Origin: Paratinospora sagittata
Taxonomy: Eukaryota; Streptophyta; Magnoliopsida; Ranunculales; Menispermaceae
Assembly: GCA_035771175.1 (NCBI GenBank)
Contig: CM069613.1
Span: 1,461,501 to 1,525,500, forward strand
Direction: 5' to 3'
Length of the DNA: 64,000 nt
Shown here in pieces: positions 37,080 to 51,100 of the stretch; positions within the stretch are counted from its first letter, which is position 1; every line of letters begins with the position of its first letter. Below the pieces are notes generated by a model. That model was not told where the DNA came from. It worked only from the letters and a program-made list of their open reading frames with translations, and did not search any database. A program made the translations under genes and the position numbers.

Positions 37080-37280
37080 TGCCCCGTAAAAAGTGGATAA
37101 AAACTCAATAACAACAAAAGGCACATAGGGCCCCGAACAATAAGGGTCATAAGCCACAATAAGACTATGAAAAACTAACAACCATGGCTATCCCATTTAT
37201 TATGTTTCGTAAGGAGACTTGAACCCTCCTAATTTGTAAAAGAGAAATGATGTCAGGATGTTAACCACTAGAGCAAGAAT
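37080..37280 (-). mobile_element. tRNA-derived SINE
   Basis: On the minus strand an A box in TTGCTCTAGTGGTTAAC (+ 37260-37276) is followed 33 bases on by a B box GGGTTCAAGTCTCC (+ 37213-37226). These are pol III promoter boxes; no cloverleaf can be drawn. The 3' end is unclear. Confidence 0.55.
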
Positions 37281-37581
37281 TTATTACCGATACACATCAA
37301 TCTTTAATTTAGTAATAATCTAATTCTTTTCAACAAAGAATAGTTCAATTTGAATGTCAAGCACAAATAATAAACAAAAGTTGGTGCCACCATCTTTTAG
37401 ATATCAGAGAAGTCATGCAATATGCACTCTTAATTACATCTTACCGTTGGCACAAACATTGAATTTTAAATTGGTATCTAATATATGTTTACCTGATTGA
37501 TTAAAACCAGTGAAGCTAAGAGCCACGTGTCAATATAATTTTCACTAAAGCTTTTTTTTTTTTTTCATTATAATTAATGGA

Positions 37582-37761
37582 TGGGCCTGTATCCATCAAT
37601 TAATTGGGCTTGGGCTTAGGCCTAAACTGATTGGACAATTGTTTGAGTCCAGTTTATTCGTTACATATTCAATTTTGGCCACTGGCCAATCTTATTCTTA
37701 GGGCTTCTTCTTCTTCTTCTTCTTCTTCTTCTGCAATAGCGAAAATCGTCGATCGATCGAG
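37582..37761 (+). promoter_or_regulatory. Site-II promoter-like block with candidate 5'-UTR exon
   Basis: Three TGGGCC/T Site II elements (37582, 37605, 37611) and CCAAT boxes (37632 inverted, 37685) precede an agggcttcttc start-like sequence, a (TTC)n run at 37704-37731 and a good donor (ATCGAG|GTGCGT, exon end 37761). Site II motifs are typical of housekeeping and ribosomal-protein promoters. No coding exon follows until 41033, so it may be a distal first exon of the ZCCHC10-like gene or a promoter left without its gene. Confidence 0.4.
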
Positions 37762-38253
37762 GTGCGTAATTCTCCTATTATATTTCTTAATTTATTGTAG
37801 AAATAATCTATTTCGATCTTTGATTTCAATTTGATTGTATGTGTGTTTTGGTCTGATGGAGTAAAGTTCGATCTAGGTTATGAAATGAATTTCTTGTTTT
37901 CTGGTATGTGTAAGTCAAGATCTCGACTTGAGTTAGAATTTCTAGACCCGTTTAAGTATAGAGGAGTTGGAGAAGAAGATATGAGCGTTTTTTTATCTTT
38001 GGTATATGGTTTGAGATACCTGCGTTAGTTTTGAAAAGGTCCGAAATTTTCAATTTTGCTAGAGATGACAGTTCATTGCTTGTGGATTTAAAACCTTTTT
38101 TTTTTTAAAAAAAAAAATAAAAATTGTGAAAGAAGCATTTGAAGATCTTTTCTAAGATTTATTTTGTTATATGTTCTTTTGTCAGATGTGATTTGATTGT
38201 GATTTGTGGAGCACGTTTATAATTTATGTGTGTTCTGAGATCTTGGGTTGGGA

Positions 38254-38430
38254 ATGTTAAGAACTGAAACAAAATGAAAGAATTCACAACAATTCTGGGA
38301 ATGACACACCCTCTTATTGAACAACCTTTGCTTATAAATAGCCTTCTACAAGCTTAACAGAATTGCTCATGTTTACAACTAACCAACTTGATAGATGCAA
38401 CTAAGGGAACACGTTCCCTAAGTGCCAACG
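38254..38430 (+). mobile_element. 5' part of a Copia-like LTR
   Basis: Starts TGTTAAGAACTGAAACAAAA, has a TATA-like cttataaatagcc (38329), and runs to gggaacacgttccctaa. The last ~60 bases match 40130-40190, where the same family continues to a ...ccctaaca end. Confidence 0.5.
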
Positions 38431-39589
38431 TCAAAAAATGACGTTAGTGCCCGAGATATATAAAGTATTTTTCTTACAAAAATGCTTTTATGATTCAAAA
38501 TACATACTCAAAATAATATTAATTTTAATGTGGTGTGTAGTAAGTGAAAGATGTCTTTTTTTTTCTTTCGCCTATAATATAGTGATATGATATATTACTT
38601 TATATGTGTGAATATATCTTTGAGTATATATTTTGAATCGTCTAACATTCCTCTTAAAATTATGTTAATATAGCATTTCTTCAATTGAATAGCTTTATAA
38701 TAAGGACCAATTTAGAAATCTATTACATCCAATTAAATTGGCGTGTAAATTGTCAGGTCAAACCATAATATAGAACCAAATTAGTGCATTTGGTTTGGTT
38801 TTGAATGAATTCGGTTTAAGAAATATATAACCAAATAAGTTTGGCTCTTTATAGTTTGAAACTTTAAAAATTGATCTTTCCAATCAAACTAATTTTAAAG
38901 TTAAAAGTGCTAATATTATATTTTCAAATATTTAAGATTGTTTCATAATTTAGAGCATACCTATCTGTATTAATGATTTAGTTGTAGTTATAATTATAAT
39001 TTTTGTGGTTAAATTAATATTTTTTAATAAAAAATAAATAATGATGACATGTTTGAAAGTTTAAATAGGTAAATGGATATTTTCTTGAAGTTTGAAATAT
39101 GAAATTAAAGGAGTGATGCTACTCTATTGACATGTCAACATCATGGCCAATTTCAAAATTTAAAAAAAAAATATATATATTTTATTAAGTCAAGTAATTA
39201 TTTATGAATGAGTTACATGTTACATTATCAAGTAAAAATAAATATTTGGAAATTAAGCATGATGGTTCTTGTAGCAATATTCTTATAAATAAGTTGATTT
39301 CTTAAAAACTTTTAAAGAGCTCTCATTGTGAATGCAGAATTTAGAGCATAGAAAATTTTATTCTGATTATATTTTATTTTATTTTAATGAGGTTGATCCA
39401 ATGGTTGCATGCCACTGCCACTGTTGATTTTATATTATTATTTTTAAATTCAATTATATATTATTTTACTTTACATAAGAAAGTTACAACAAACAAAATA
39501 AGCATAATAAGACGTTTATTTATAGAATTCAAAAAAGTTACTGCCAATTTGGGATATGGGTGGGAGCCTGGGACCGGACGAGCGATACC
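38431..39589. other. AT-rich spacer
   Basis: No coding signal or recognised repeat; intron sequence if the exon at 37761 is spliced to the ZCCHC10-like gene. Confidence 0.5.
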
Positions 39590-39800
39590 CCAGCTGTAGT
39601 AGGGGAAGTGGTTCTTTTGCAGCGAAACCCTAAAATTTCTCTTCAGCCGACTCGCTCTAATAATTCTAAAGCTAATCTTCTCTCCATTCCATCGCTACTG
39701 CGGCTATTGAATTTTAGGTTTTTTTTTCCACCGTTTCTGTCGACACTCGCAGGAAATCAATCTCCAGCATCTCTCTGCACAGCTTCTTGGCCGATAATCG
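39590..39800 (+). promoter_or_regulatory. Candidate 5'-UTR exon of the ZCCHC10-like gene
   Basis: A gaaaccctaaaatttctctt start-type sequence, CT-rich leader and a donor (ATAATCG|GTATATTT, exon end 39800). An acceptor (gctgcag) at 40980-40986 would join it to the coding exon 46 bases before the ATG. First introns in plant 5' UTRs are often of this size and often enhance expression. Confidence 0.5.
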
Positions 39801-39900
39801 GTATATTTCCTTCTTCTTCTTCCTGGTTCTTTTTTTTTTTTTTGGGCTGTTTCTGAGAGTTATGATGTTGTGATTATCTGATATTTTGATGTATTATTTT

Positions 39901-40250
39901 TAGCTTACTTAGTCGTGATGTTGCGATAACTGAAGCTTGGCAGAACTAATCTATGAATTTCCTTCTTCTTTTTTTATAACTTTAATTTTTTTTTTTTAAT
40001 TGATATGATTTTTATTTTTTATTTTTATTTTGTGGAGAATTTTTATAGATTAGCTTGTTTTATTTTATCTTTTTTAGCTTATTAAAATTGCGATGTTGCG
40101 ATAACTGAAGCTTGGTATCAACAATCTATAGATTTGCTCACGTTTACAACTAACCAACGTGATAGATGCAACTAAGGGAACACGTTCCCTAAAGACTAGG
40201 ACTTATTCAAACTGAATACAAAAACTTATCTAAATCCCTAACAGAAACCT
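39901..40250. repeat. Local duplication and 3' part of the Copia-like LTR
   Basis: A ~55-bp host phrase (gatgttgcgataactgaagcttgg core) occurs at ~39917 and again at ~40092. The second copy runs directly into LTR sequence matching 38360-38425 and ending ccctaaca near 40248. Confidence 0.5.
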
Positions 40251-40266
40251 AAACTTTCTCTTCAGG

Positions 40267-40880
40267 GATTTGCTACTTTTTTTATGACTTTGTTTGCATT
40301 TGTAGAAATATGAGGATTGTTTTGGCTTGCAATGATTAGGAATTATTGATGTAGGACATAAGATAATGTTTAGGGAAGTTCTAAAAATTTAATTTTTAGC
40401 TTCTTTTTATTCTTAGTTAAGTTTCGTTTTTTTAGGAAAGTTTCTATTTTGGCAAAATTGTATTTTAGTGGGGAGTTGTAGAGGTTTCTAAATTCGTTTT
40501 TGTTATTTAATGTGATTAGAAAATGTCTAAATAAAGTTGTAATAATATTAGAAAGTTGTTATTATGTTATAGATAGCTTAGGAAACTTTTTTTTTTTTCT
40601 TCTTCTTCAGTGTTTTAGGAAGTTTCTAAGTTGTTTCAATGAAGTTATCTATATATGGAGCTTTAATTACGAGTTTAATAATTGATATCGATTCAATCAA
40701 TTAATTTTAACAAGTAGTTCTTTATCTTTTATTTTTCTCTTGAGTCTATTGATTCAAATACGCTTCTGCTACCTTAGTTCTGGGATCTAAGGTTGCGATT
40801 TGCTACTTTTTTTTATGAATTTGTTTGCATTTGTAGAAATATAAGGATTATTTTGGTTTGCAGTGTTTAGGGATTGAATT
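40267..40880. repeat. Solo-LTR-like insertion flanked by ~80-bp host duplication
   Basis: The host phrase gatttgctacttttttt...ggattg occurs at 40267-40344 and 40797-40880. Between them is a TGATGT-type LTR (from 40347) related to the LTR at 49869; both share gttatctatata(t/a)ggagct and ttaggaaactt blocks. The LTR 3' end is degraded. Confidence 0.6.
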
Positions 40881-41029
40881 TGATCCTTTGGATTCCTTTG
40901 AGGAGTAGAAGATGCAAAGGGTTGGGATCAAATGAGTTCCTGATTTTGATTTTTATGTTTTGTTTAATAAACATGTTTTGCTGCAGGTGAAAACACTTGA
41001 GATATCTCAATTGGGCTTGTCTTGAGTAG

Positions 41030-41812
<783 letters not shown>

Positions 41813-42323
41813 TGCAGACGAGACAACCTCATGGGCAAGAAGATAAAATGTGCTGGTTTCTTTGTCATCTTTTTTATTAGTATTGTAGTTGAATGCTTGC
41901 ATACTTTAAATCCTTAACTTCCCTTGAATATTTCTCTGCTTATACTAGTAACTGCCGCAGTTTGATGTGGAGCTCATTATTCATGGGTATATACTGTAAT
42001 CTTGTCCTGATTGTCTTTTGTGGAGTTATTTTGTTCATGATTAAGGGTTCCAGGTAGTTTTTCTTTGTAGATGCTTTGCCTTTTTAGGTTTATTATAATA
42101 TTTTGTCCAAAAATATGTGAAAACCAGCATCTATCTCAGCTACCTGTATTCTTCGACACAACAGCAATAAATATGTGAATTATAAAAATGATATCAAATG
42201 GGTGTGGCATAAATAACTAAGACAGATAAAAGAAAAAGCAATTTAATAAACAAAATAATTTCACCAAAAAAATTAAATAAGTTAGGTTTGTTAATGTACA
42301 TCCAAGTTCTAAAATGCATTGCA
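41813..42323. other. Convergent 3' regions
   Basis: 3' UTRs of the ZCCHC10-like gene and of the facing pseudouridine synthase. Nothing else seen. Confidence 0.6.
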
Positions 42324-44052
42324 TCATGTATCTTCAGAACTGGGCTGCAATCTTTGGCTTGCCCACAGAGGCAAAGGTGCTTTGAACTCAACTTCAATAC
42401 CCGTAACAGGATGAGTGAACACCAAGCTTTCTGCATGAAGTGCGTGGCCATCATATGTTGTCCCTCCCCATTCATGAACACCTTCATACTTCACGTCTCC
42501 TCTTATAGGAACTCCGAGATATTGACAATGCAAACGAATCTGATGAGTTCGCCCCGTCCTCGGAAATGCTCTAACCAAAATTTCATCCTTCTGCTTGCCG
42601 CCTGTTTCGCCTCTGTCTTCAACAGCTACAAATTCTTTTTCTACTTCTTTGGGTGGTGATACAGCTGGTTCTTTTAAACTCCCTTGCCCATTTACTGATA
42701 ACACTTCAAATGTAGTAGCCATGTCTCTAACCACAGATCCTCCAGGTAGAACCCGACCCACATTTGAGAAAGCATAAACACGCCACATACCGAACTTGGA
42801 CCTTCCATGGCCGGATTTTATACTGATCTTCTTCCACATGGGAGCTGAACCAATGCACAGAGCTATGTATGTCTTCTTGACCTTGTGATCAGTAAATGCC
42901 TTAACCAACTTTCCTGCTACTTTATGTGATTTGGTTATAACCATTAGGCCACTTGTGTCGCGATCCAGCCTATTAGCAAGATGAAGCTCTAGCGTGTTGG
43001 TTTGAGCATCTGTAAATCAAAAGATTTGGTAAGACTTTAATGGTGGCAAAGCACAGCAATTTGAAAGATACACAGAAGAATAAATATGTATAGAACACAT
43101 GTTGTATGAAAAACAAATTTACTAAGTTCAATAATGAACAAGCCACAACAAGAACTAGGTGTGTCAAAATGTGTTTGTACCAATTAATCTATTTTTGGCG
43201 TAATTTATTTTAAAAACCAAATGGTGATAATTGGTATACAAAAATCATAAGATAGCAATGAGAATCAGATTACTAAAGTGATTTAAGGGAATTTGAGACT
43301 GAAAATATTATATGCCTAAAGTTGCCCATGCATAGAATCTTAAACAATTTTTGAGGGATTCATATTATTGTATTTGATTGCGTATAAGAATGTTAAGGCA
43401 CGTTTGATTTATAATTTAAAAATTAGAATAAAATTTAAAAAGTAAAATTTGAATAACTATTTTCAGGTTTCCACCAACCAAACTAGTTTTTGCATTTCCA
43501 AATTTATAAATAACTCCATCCAAATTACAAACCAATCTGAAACAATTTTCTTAAATTTTAATCTAAAACTAGAAAATATCAAATTGTGATGAATAAATTA
43601 AATACAAGTGAAGGCCACTAAAAGAGAAGAAGAAGAAGAAGGAGCTTACTGGGTATGGTTGAATCGGACAGAAGTGGTGGGACTGAAGAAAGAACGGTTT
43701 CGCAGTAAATCCCTTCAGGTTTGTTGACAACGATGAGCCACTGGTCTTCGAACACTACATCGGTTGTGGAGAGATTGAAAAGGCTGGATCTGGAAGAGGC
43801 AGACATGGCTCTGTTCACTTCAATTTGCTTCGATATTGCAGGCAATGGAGGAGACAAAGGGATTGGGTAAGATTGCGCTTGAGCGCAATCTGGGCCGTCC
43901 ATTTTCGAAGAATTATTGATTTGGGTCTTTGGTTTCTCAGCCATTAATGGAAGAATTGAAGTGTTGAAAGGAAGAAAGCAAGAAGAAGAAGGCGGAGACC
44001 GTCGCAGGAGTTTAAGTGGAGAAAATTGAAAACTTAGGGGCATGTTGGTCAT
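42324..44052 (-). CDS. RluA-family RNA pseudouridine synthase
   Basis: Isomerises uridine to pseudouridine in RNA. Two exons: 44052-43650 and 43009-42324, phase 1 junction; 362 residues. The catalytic Asp is in the family motif NRLDRDTSGLMV, followed by KTYIALC and the late motif RTGRTHQIRLHCQYLG, then GDVKY. The N-terminus before FEDQWLIVVNKP carries a Ser/Arg-rich leader (LLRRSPPSSSC), so organelle import is possible. The ATG at 43944 (MAEKPK) would give a shorter form without it; the codon at 44061 is GTG. It most resembles plant RNA pseudouridine synthase 1 as I remember it. The target RNA is unknown. Confidence 0.92.
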
Positions 44053-45167
44053 TATGTTCACATCACTTCAGTATAGGTTTTCCTAAGTACATATATATAT
44101 ACTAGAAAAGTTATATCTGAACAAATTACATGTAATGAAAACAAAAATGCTTTGAGCAAAACAAAAGAAAAAAAAAAAAAAAAAACATATTAACAACAAA
44201 CTCTGAATAATATAAATAATTGAAAAAAAATATTTTTTTTGTAATTTGAATATGCACTTAGTTGAGTTAAATTATTCTTGAACAAAAGAGTAATTATTCA
44301 ATCAATAACGTAACGTGCTTTTTTAACTTGAACGAGAGAAGGCACCGGTATGAACAAGCAAAAAAGAAAAACAAGAGAAATTCGGATTGAATTCTTTTCT
44401 TTACTTATACTTTACCTATATCTTTACTTATGCTTTACCCAGCTACAAAAATAGATCTAGATATTCAAATGTCTAAGTATGTATCATGATCTAGACTATT
44501 AATGAATATGTATACCGATTCAAATAAATATGTATAAGGATTGGTTCGCTGCTACGAGTTGTGATTGAAAAACTCATCACGAGTTCGAACCCGTCCTCGT
44601 CTATTCTTGTTGTAAAAAATGTCTTTACCGAATCTGAAAGTATTAATCTCAATCCAAAAGGAAAGATGACACTTCCCAAGTGCCAAAAAACTGATACCAA
44701 AAAAAAGAAACAAAAAAAAAAAAGAGTTATTATTCTCTTCAAAACATAAAAGCTCGTCCACTTTGCACAGAATTTACGAAATTTCATACACCCATTTATT
44801 CCAAACAACAGAACCCAAAAAAAGAAAGGAATTAAACATCTCTTTTTTAACCTTTTTTTTTTTTCTTTATTATGAACGAGGAAAATGATGGTAAAATAAA
44901 AATGTTCTTCTATACAATGAATTTTTCTTCTTCTGCACCAACACCTCTGCCCTGCTATCTCTTCACCCCCCTTCCCATCTCTCTCTCTCTCTCTCTCACT
45001 TTTTATGAAAGAAAAAACCAATTCCCCAAAAATTGAATGGGTCCCAAAACTTTGCAATAAATATAAGAAGAATAAAAAGAATATCTACAATTCAATGCGT
45101 TGCTTACCCATTCTTCTGCCAAACCCTCCCTCTCTGCTCTGCTCTGCTCTGTTTTGCTTTGAGGTTG
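44053..45167. other. PUS upstream region and BRWD 3' flank
   Basis: Contains the promoter of the pseudouridine synthase, poly-A/T tracts, a (CT)n run at 44979-44998 and probably the BRWD 3' UTR (about 44870-45167). A B-box-like gagttcgaacccgtc at 44580-44594 may belong to a decayed SINE. Confidence 0.5.
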
Positions 45168-48100
45168 CTACAATGAAAGTAGCGTTTCGTTTAAGTATTC
45201 CGATAGCCGCCTCATCTTTGTTGTTATCTCTGCGTTTTTGCCATTTCTGAAATATGATTGGGCATTCTCCAGCATAACCTTAATGTCATTTTCCACGGCC
45301 TCCAAGCTGCGATAGTAGTTGTTCTCCAACCTTGAATATACCAAATCAAATGTCACTGGAACTGGGAACCTGAGAGCAGAAAAAAGAATTAAGCAGACAT
45401 GCTTGTTCATGGAAAGAATTCTTTGCAACACTCAGATTACTAAGTGCACAAATCAGAAAAGATGCCGTGCAAGCTGAGCCTTGTAAAATACAAGGATTTT
45501 GATCTTGTGCTGACCCAGTCACCAGAACCAAATCCCCGTTCCTTTCTTTTTTTTCAAAGGTAACAACGCTTCTTAGAGCATCCAAGTCGTCCATTAAGGT
45601 ATTTGTAAACTTCCCTATCCTCGCACACCAGAAATTCTATGGAGAGTGGCCAGAGCTACCTTCTAGGAAAGCATTTACAGGATAATGACTTCACGGATTC
45701 TTGCAGTATACAAAATGCTATGGGGAGTGGCCTGAGCCAACTTTTAGAAAAGGATTAACAGGATAATGACTTCATGGATTCTTGCAGTATACAATAATAA
45801 ACCGTATATTGCATGGGAACCCATAATGAAGAGTTCATTTAAGTTGACATATAATATCCGAATGGCCTCTTTTCTATCAGGAGATACCAACAAGAAGAAA
45901 TCACAAAGCTATAAGACTAGACAATTAAGTACCTATTTAAAAACTCTTTCTTGCTCGAGAGCAGCCCCAATTTCTGAATCCCATATCGATCCTGCAAAAT
46001 TTCACAAGTAGACAATTACAACACTTAGGCCAAACTAAGTGTTCATTTTACGTCTAATGACGAATAATGTTAATTTTTCACTTCAAACTATAATATTGCT
46101 TGGTAAAGAAAGAAAAAGAACAGAAATTTGATGGAGCACATAGCAAGGATGGAATGGTTCACCTGATTTCTGTTCCCAGACTGTATCAACTTGGCAAAAA
46201 CAGATAATAGTTTGGCTCGCCTCTCGTCATCAATATGAGGATGCTCCCAAGAGACACCAGGATCATGGAGCTCCCATGGGCTATGCAAGTGGTTACTTTC
46301 GCTGTCACTCTTGTATCGAATGGAAAATCTTTCCCATGGACTCTCTGGAAAATCAGGAGACTTGGATTTCACGGCAATAATCCGACCTTCCCACCAATTT
46401 CCACCTTCTGCATTCTCATTTCTCCACCAGACCAAGCATTTATCCCTAGTTGTCCAGTTTCTTTCAATTGCAGCATCATACCGTGTTCTCTCGACAAGAA
46501 AATCAGAAAAATTAACCAGCTCCGGCAAAGTCAATTTGAACCTCTTACCAAACACACTGGAAGAAGGATCTACAAATTCAAGTGTGATTTTACAGCAGCT
46601 CTCCCCAGATGGAACTGAAGCATAATCAAGGCATTCAACTTTACAAAACTCCACTGCTCTAAGGTCTGACCCCTTAATTGATCTCCAAGGACCTGTTTCT
46701 GCTGAGTGATTCCATGCTATGTATTCTTGATGGCCCTGACAACCAGTAAAAAACAAAGTTCATTTCATGAAGATGATTCTTACGCAATCAAACCCTGTAT
46801 TTCACAGAGAATTTGCCAAGGAAAGGGATTTCAGAACAAAATGTAAAAATTTACCTGTCTTAGATATGCAACTTCATCACTGAGTTGAGGGATATATCGG
46901 TAACTCTCTTCATGCTCAGACAATAACAACCATGACAACTTTTTTGCAGAGCCATCTGGCCTTTTATTTATCAGAGTTATATCACTATCGTAATAATTAC
47001 CTCTCCTGTTTCTAGTGGACCTCAAGCCGACAGTGGTTCTTGAATTCAACCTCCCTTGTTGACACAGTCGTCGCTCAACACTGTCCATGGCTGACTTCTC
47101 TTCCCTCACTGAAGGGCCATCATATTCATCACCATCGCTTATATCGAAATGCTTCATAATTTTAGGATCCTGAGTAGTTGACCTTAACCCCATCGATCGA
47201 GTTCTACGAGTCCGATCATCTGAGGCTTCAGGAAAGTCCTCTGTGGGGTCAGAATTACAGCCTTTATTCTTTGAATTATGTTCTTCCACGCCACCGCTAT
47301 CACCCTCTGAATTAGTTCTAGTCTTAAAAGACTTTGACCTTTTATAAACAGCATTGTACATCTTGTTATTTGAATCTAAAAGCATATTTTTTGAATCTTC
47401 CAAATTAGAAAGTGTAGAGTCTTTATCAACCAGAGCCACTGGATTTCCTGAATCATTCCAGTTTTCATGGTGTGGTTCACGTCTGCTGGGCCACTCATCC
47501 AATCGGGGAACTTCTGCAATTGGCTTTTCTTCCGTATTCAGATGAATTTGGGACTCTAAATCACAACTGGAACTCTTCCAATCTTCTGTCACAATTTGAT
47601 GACTGGCGGAGTCTTTCGGGATTGTTTTCGATCGAAATCTGACCTTTGTAATTAATGTGGGACGGGTCTCTTTCATTTCATGAGAGTGGTCAGCCATCTT
47701 ATTATTAATTGCTGAGGATGTCACATCATCAGGTTCTACCCCTTCCAGTGCAACAGCATAGTCAGCATCCTTAGCCCATGGTCGGCCCTCATCTTTTTCA
47801 CTGCAAGTGAATGGGGATACCCATTTTGTCTGTAGGTCATCCTGCGCTGACTGCTCAAAATTGTATTCAGATGGTGCAAGCCTCTTATTACTAGCACCAT
47901 CAAAATTCTCCAAAATACCATCTGTAAGCTGTTCCTCCTTCCCATTCACATTTCTGTCAGCCTTGTCTCCAAAGTTCTCTATTTCTGAGTTATAAGATAC
48001 TATTTCTTTCTCCCTGTCAGCTTTCAGGTGTCCATTGACATGATTCCCTCCGTCGTTATTATCATCAACATGTACATTAGTTACAGAGTGTGCATCAATT

Positions 48101-51100
48101 AACATGGAATCTCCTGATCTCATACGTTTGGATGAGCGGATTTTGACCTCTCCCCATTCAAATTTGGTATTCTTATATCCCGCAGACAGGTCCAAATGAT
48201 CTTCAACTTTATCAGGAGGTAAAGCAAACTGTTGAGGCAGAATTGCACCAGCCATATGACCAGAAGAAGACCCTAGATCTTGAGAGCTCAAATGGCTTCT
48301 GTTTACTTCAGTACTTTCTCGATGCACTTTAGATGAAGAAGGTAAAGCAAACTGTTTATTCTTTTCAGGTCCTGTGTTCCCCAGTGAAGCAATTTTCTTC
48401 GGATCACGAACTGGCAATTTCAGGACTAGTCTCGTTCGGCTTGCGGTATGTGGCCGGGATTCAGGTAGCTCAAAAGGTTTGACCGTACCTTCAGACTCTT
48501 TATGCAATGCTTCTCTCTCTCTTGGATTCCTCTGTTGAACATTCTGCACAGATCTATCAGATTCGTTGCACTGAATTCTTGAATCCAGCATGCTGGATTC
48601 ACTTTCTGATGAATCAGTTTCTGAGTCATCATCTTCTTCTTCATCTGTTGTAGTTCCATTTATACGAGAAAACAAATTAAGAGCATTGCGAGCTGCAACT
48701 CTTTGAGGCCGCAATGACTTTGTAGATGACTTCTTCCTTGAAACTTTCTGCCCATTTCTCGGTTTTCTAGGCCTGTTGCATTGGGACAAAGTTCCATCCC
48801 GCTCATCCAAATTCCTCCTCTTAACACGTCTCCCAGAAGATGTCATGATCTCAACCTGAGAATACTTAAACAGCTAATCACAAAACAGCCCCAAAAGATA
48901 ACCACCAAGTGGGTACTACAAATCCAGTTGCAAAATCAAACAACATGAGTGAGATTGGTGAAGAAATACTTACATCTGATCTATGCTTTTTCCTTTTCGA
49001 TCTGCGTTTTCTATCTTTGTGACCTTCCTCAACGTCACTGTCTCGTATGCTGCATTCTGGATCACCAGCGGAACCATTACTCAAGCTTCCTTCCTCCCCT
49101 TCACTAGAATATTCATCAGTAACATTGTACTCAGAATCATTATCATCACTTTGGATTTCATTGTCCGGCTCCCAGTCCATGGCATCTATGAACTCTGGTA
49201 TTGGCTCTATTATTCTATCCAAATCTGGCAATGGCAAAATTTGGTAATCCAGAAAGCCATTGATATCAACTGGGCCAACAGCAAGTTTTACTGAAGAAGG
49301 GCGCCATTCAATACCCAGGGCACCTAACCGGCGTTGCTGATACATGCTTTGGTAAGGTTCTGGATAAGGAATCATACCTGGGATTTACAGATAAAGAATC
49401 AGCACATAAGCAAAAGTTGATTGTCAAAAAATAATATAAGAACATAGGAAATCCCTGATACAAGATGGTGAAAGGAGATCATACATACTTGAATCACATA
49501 GAAGATCTAGAATATTCCTCCGATATGGAACAAGTTGAGTTTCCTGCAATAAATTAGCATGCATACTCAATGAAATTAAACAATAAGAGAATAATGTATA
49601 TAGAAAAATAAAAATAAAAAACATCATGTACAAAATTAGATGAATACCGATGGACAAAAAATACATGACTACATGTTCAACGCATTACAAATGATATCTC
49701 CTAAACTATCTTGAGATTCATCATTTTGAGGAAGACATACAAGGACAGAACACTTTCAATCTCTATATAATAGGATTTATATAATCTGATAAACCTTCTT
49801 ACAAGGGAAAAAGAGAGAGGACTTCTATTTATTTTTTTATTTTTTTTTACAAGAAAAAATATATTATATGATGTATAGCATATTTTAGAATGTTTTTTTT
49901 TATTTTAGTTTCCTTTTTTAGGGAAGTTTTTATTTTGATATATTTAATTTTTTTAATGATAGTTCTAGATAGTTTTTAAAATTCGTTTTTATTTTTTAAG
50001 TGTATTAAAAAGTGTCTAAATAGAGTTCTAACAGGATTAGGAAGTTGCTTTTATGTTATAGACAGGTTAGGAAACTTATTTTTAGGTGTTCTAGTTAGTT
50101 TCTATGATATTTTAGGAGAGTTATCTATATAAGGAGCTCCAATTACGAAATTTAAGAGATGAAGATAATCTTTTATTCTCTATGAATATTTTATTTAATA
50201 GAATATATATTTGTTTTTTTTTTTTGGTATTTTCATTCTTGCTTTCATGATGAATTTACATCAAATTAGTATCAGAAACAGGTTCGATATTGCTCTTTTT
50301 CGTCAATGGCGTCAAAGAGAAGAGGAAGACTCGCAATCAATTCTCAGGTTGATCGACTTGAAGAATTGATCACCAATAATGCCAAAGCCGTGAATCAACT
50401 GCTGAAAGTTGTTTTATGTTTGACGTTGTCGCAGCTACAACTTCAAGAGTCGGTCGTTGTCCAAGATAGGGAGAAAATTGTGGGTTCTCACATCAATCTT
50501 GCAGTTTCACTCCACGATTCGGAGCAAGGGTCCGAATTCGGCCAATCCCATGCGATTAATCTAGATCGTAGGGAGAGCTGCTACTCCATCAAATTCATCA
50601 CTATATTCATCAAATATGGGTGGATTATCAAAAGAATTTTCTTCCTTATTTCATTCATCTATAGTAGTTGGTGTGAAACAAACCTCACGGTGAGGTTGTG
50701 GTGCAGGCAAGGGCCTGTGGTAGCAGCTCTCCCTACGATCTAGATTAATCGCATGGGATTGGCCGAATTTGGACCCCTGCTCCGAATCGTGGAGTGAAAC
50801 TGCAAGATTGATGTGAGAACCCACAATTTTCTCCCTATCTTAGACAACGGCAGACTCTTGAAGTTGTAACTGCGACAACGTCAAGCATAAAACAACTTTC
50901 AGCAGTTGATTCACGGCTTTGGCATTATTGGTGATCAATTCTTCAAGTCGATCAACCTGAGAATTGATTGCGAGTCTTCCTCTTCTCTTTGACACCATTG
51001 ACGAAAAAGAGCAAAATCGAACTTGTCTCTGATACCAATTTGATGTAAATTCGTCGCGGAAGTGAGAACGAAAATACACAAAAATAACGAAAATAAATCT

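Noticed and set aside
44530..44600. Possible tRNA gene (gagttcgaacccgtc)
   Set aside because: T-arm-like phrase present, but no acceptor stem or proper A box at the right distance.
44491..45057. 188-codon minus ORF
   Set aside because: Low-complexity Phe/Leu-rich translation of poly-A/T and CT repeats.
45346..45594. ORF with hydrophilic sequence MDDLDALRSVVTFEKKE in the last BRWD intron
   Set aside because: A phase-correct splice from 45933 to 45369 gives the known EFLNR-FPVPV join of plant BRWD proteins; the ORF lies wholly inside this intron.
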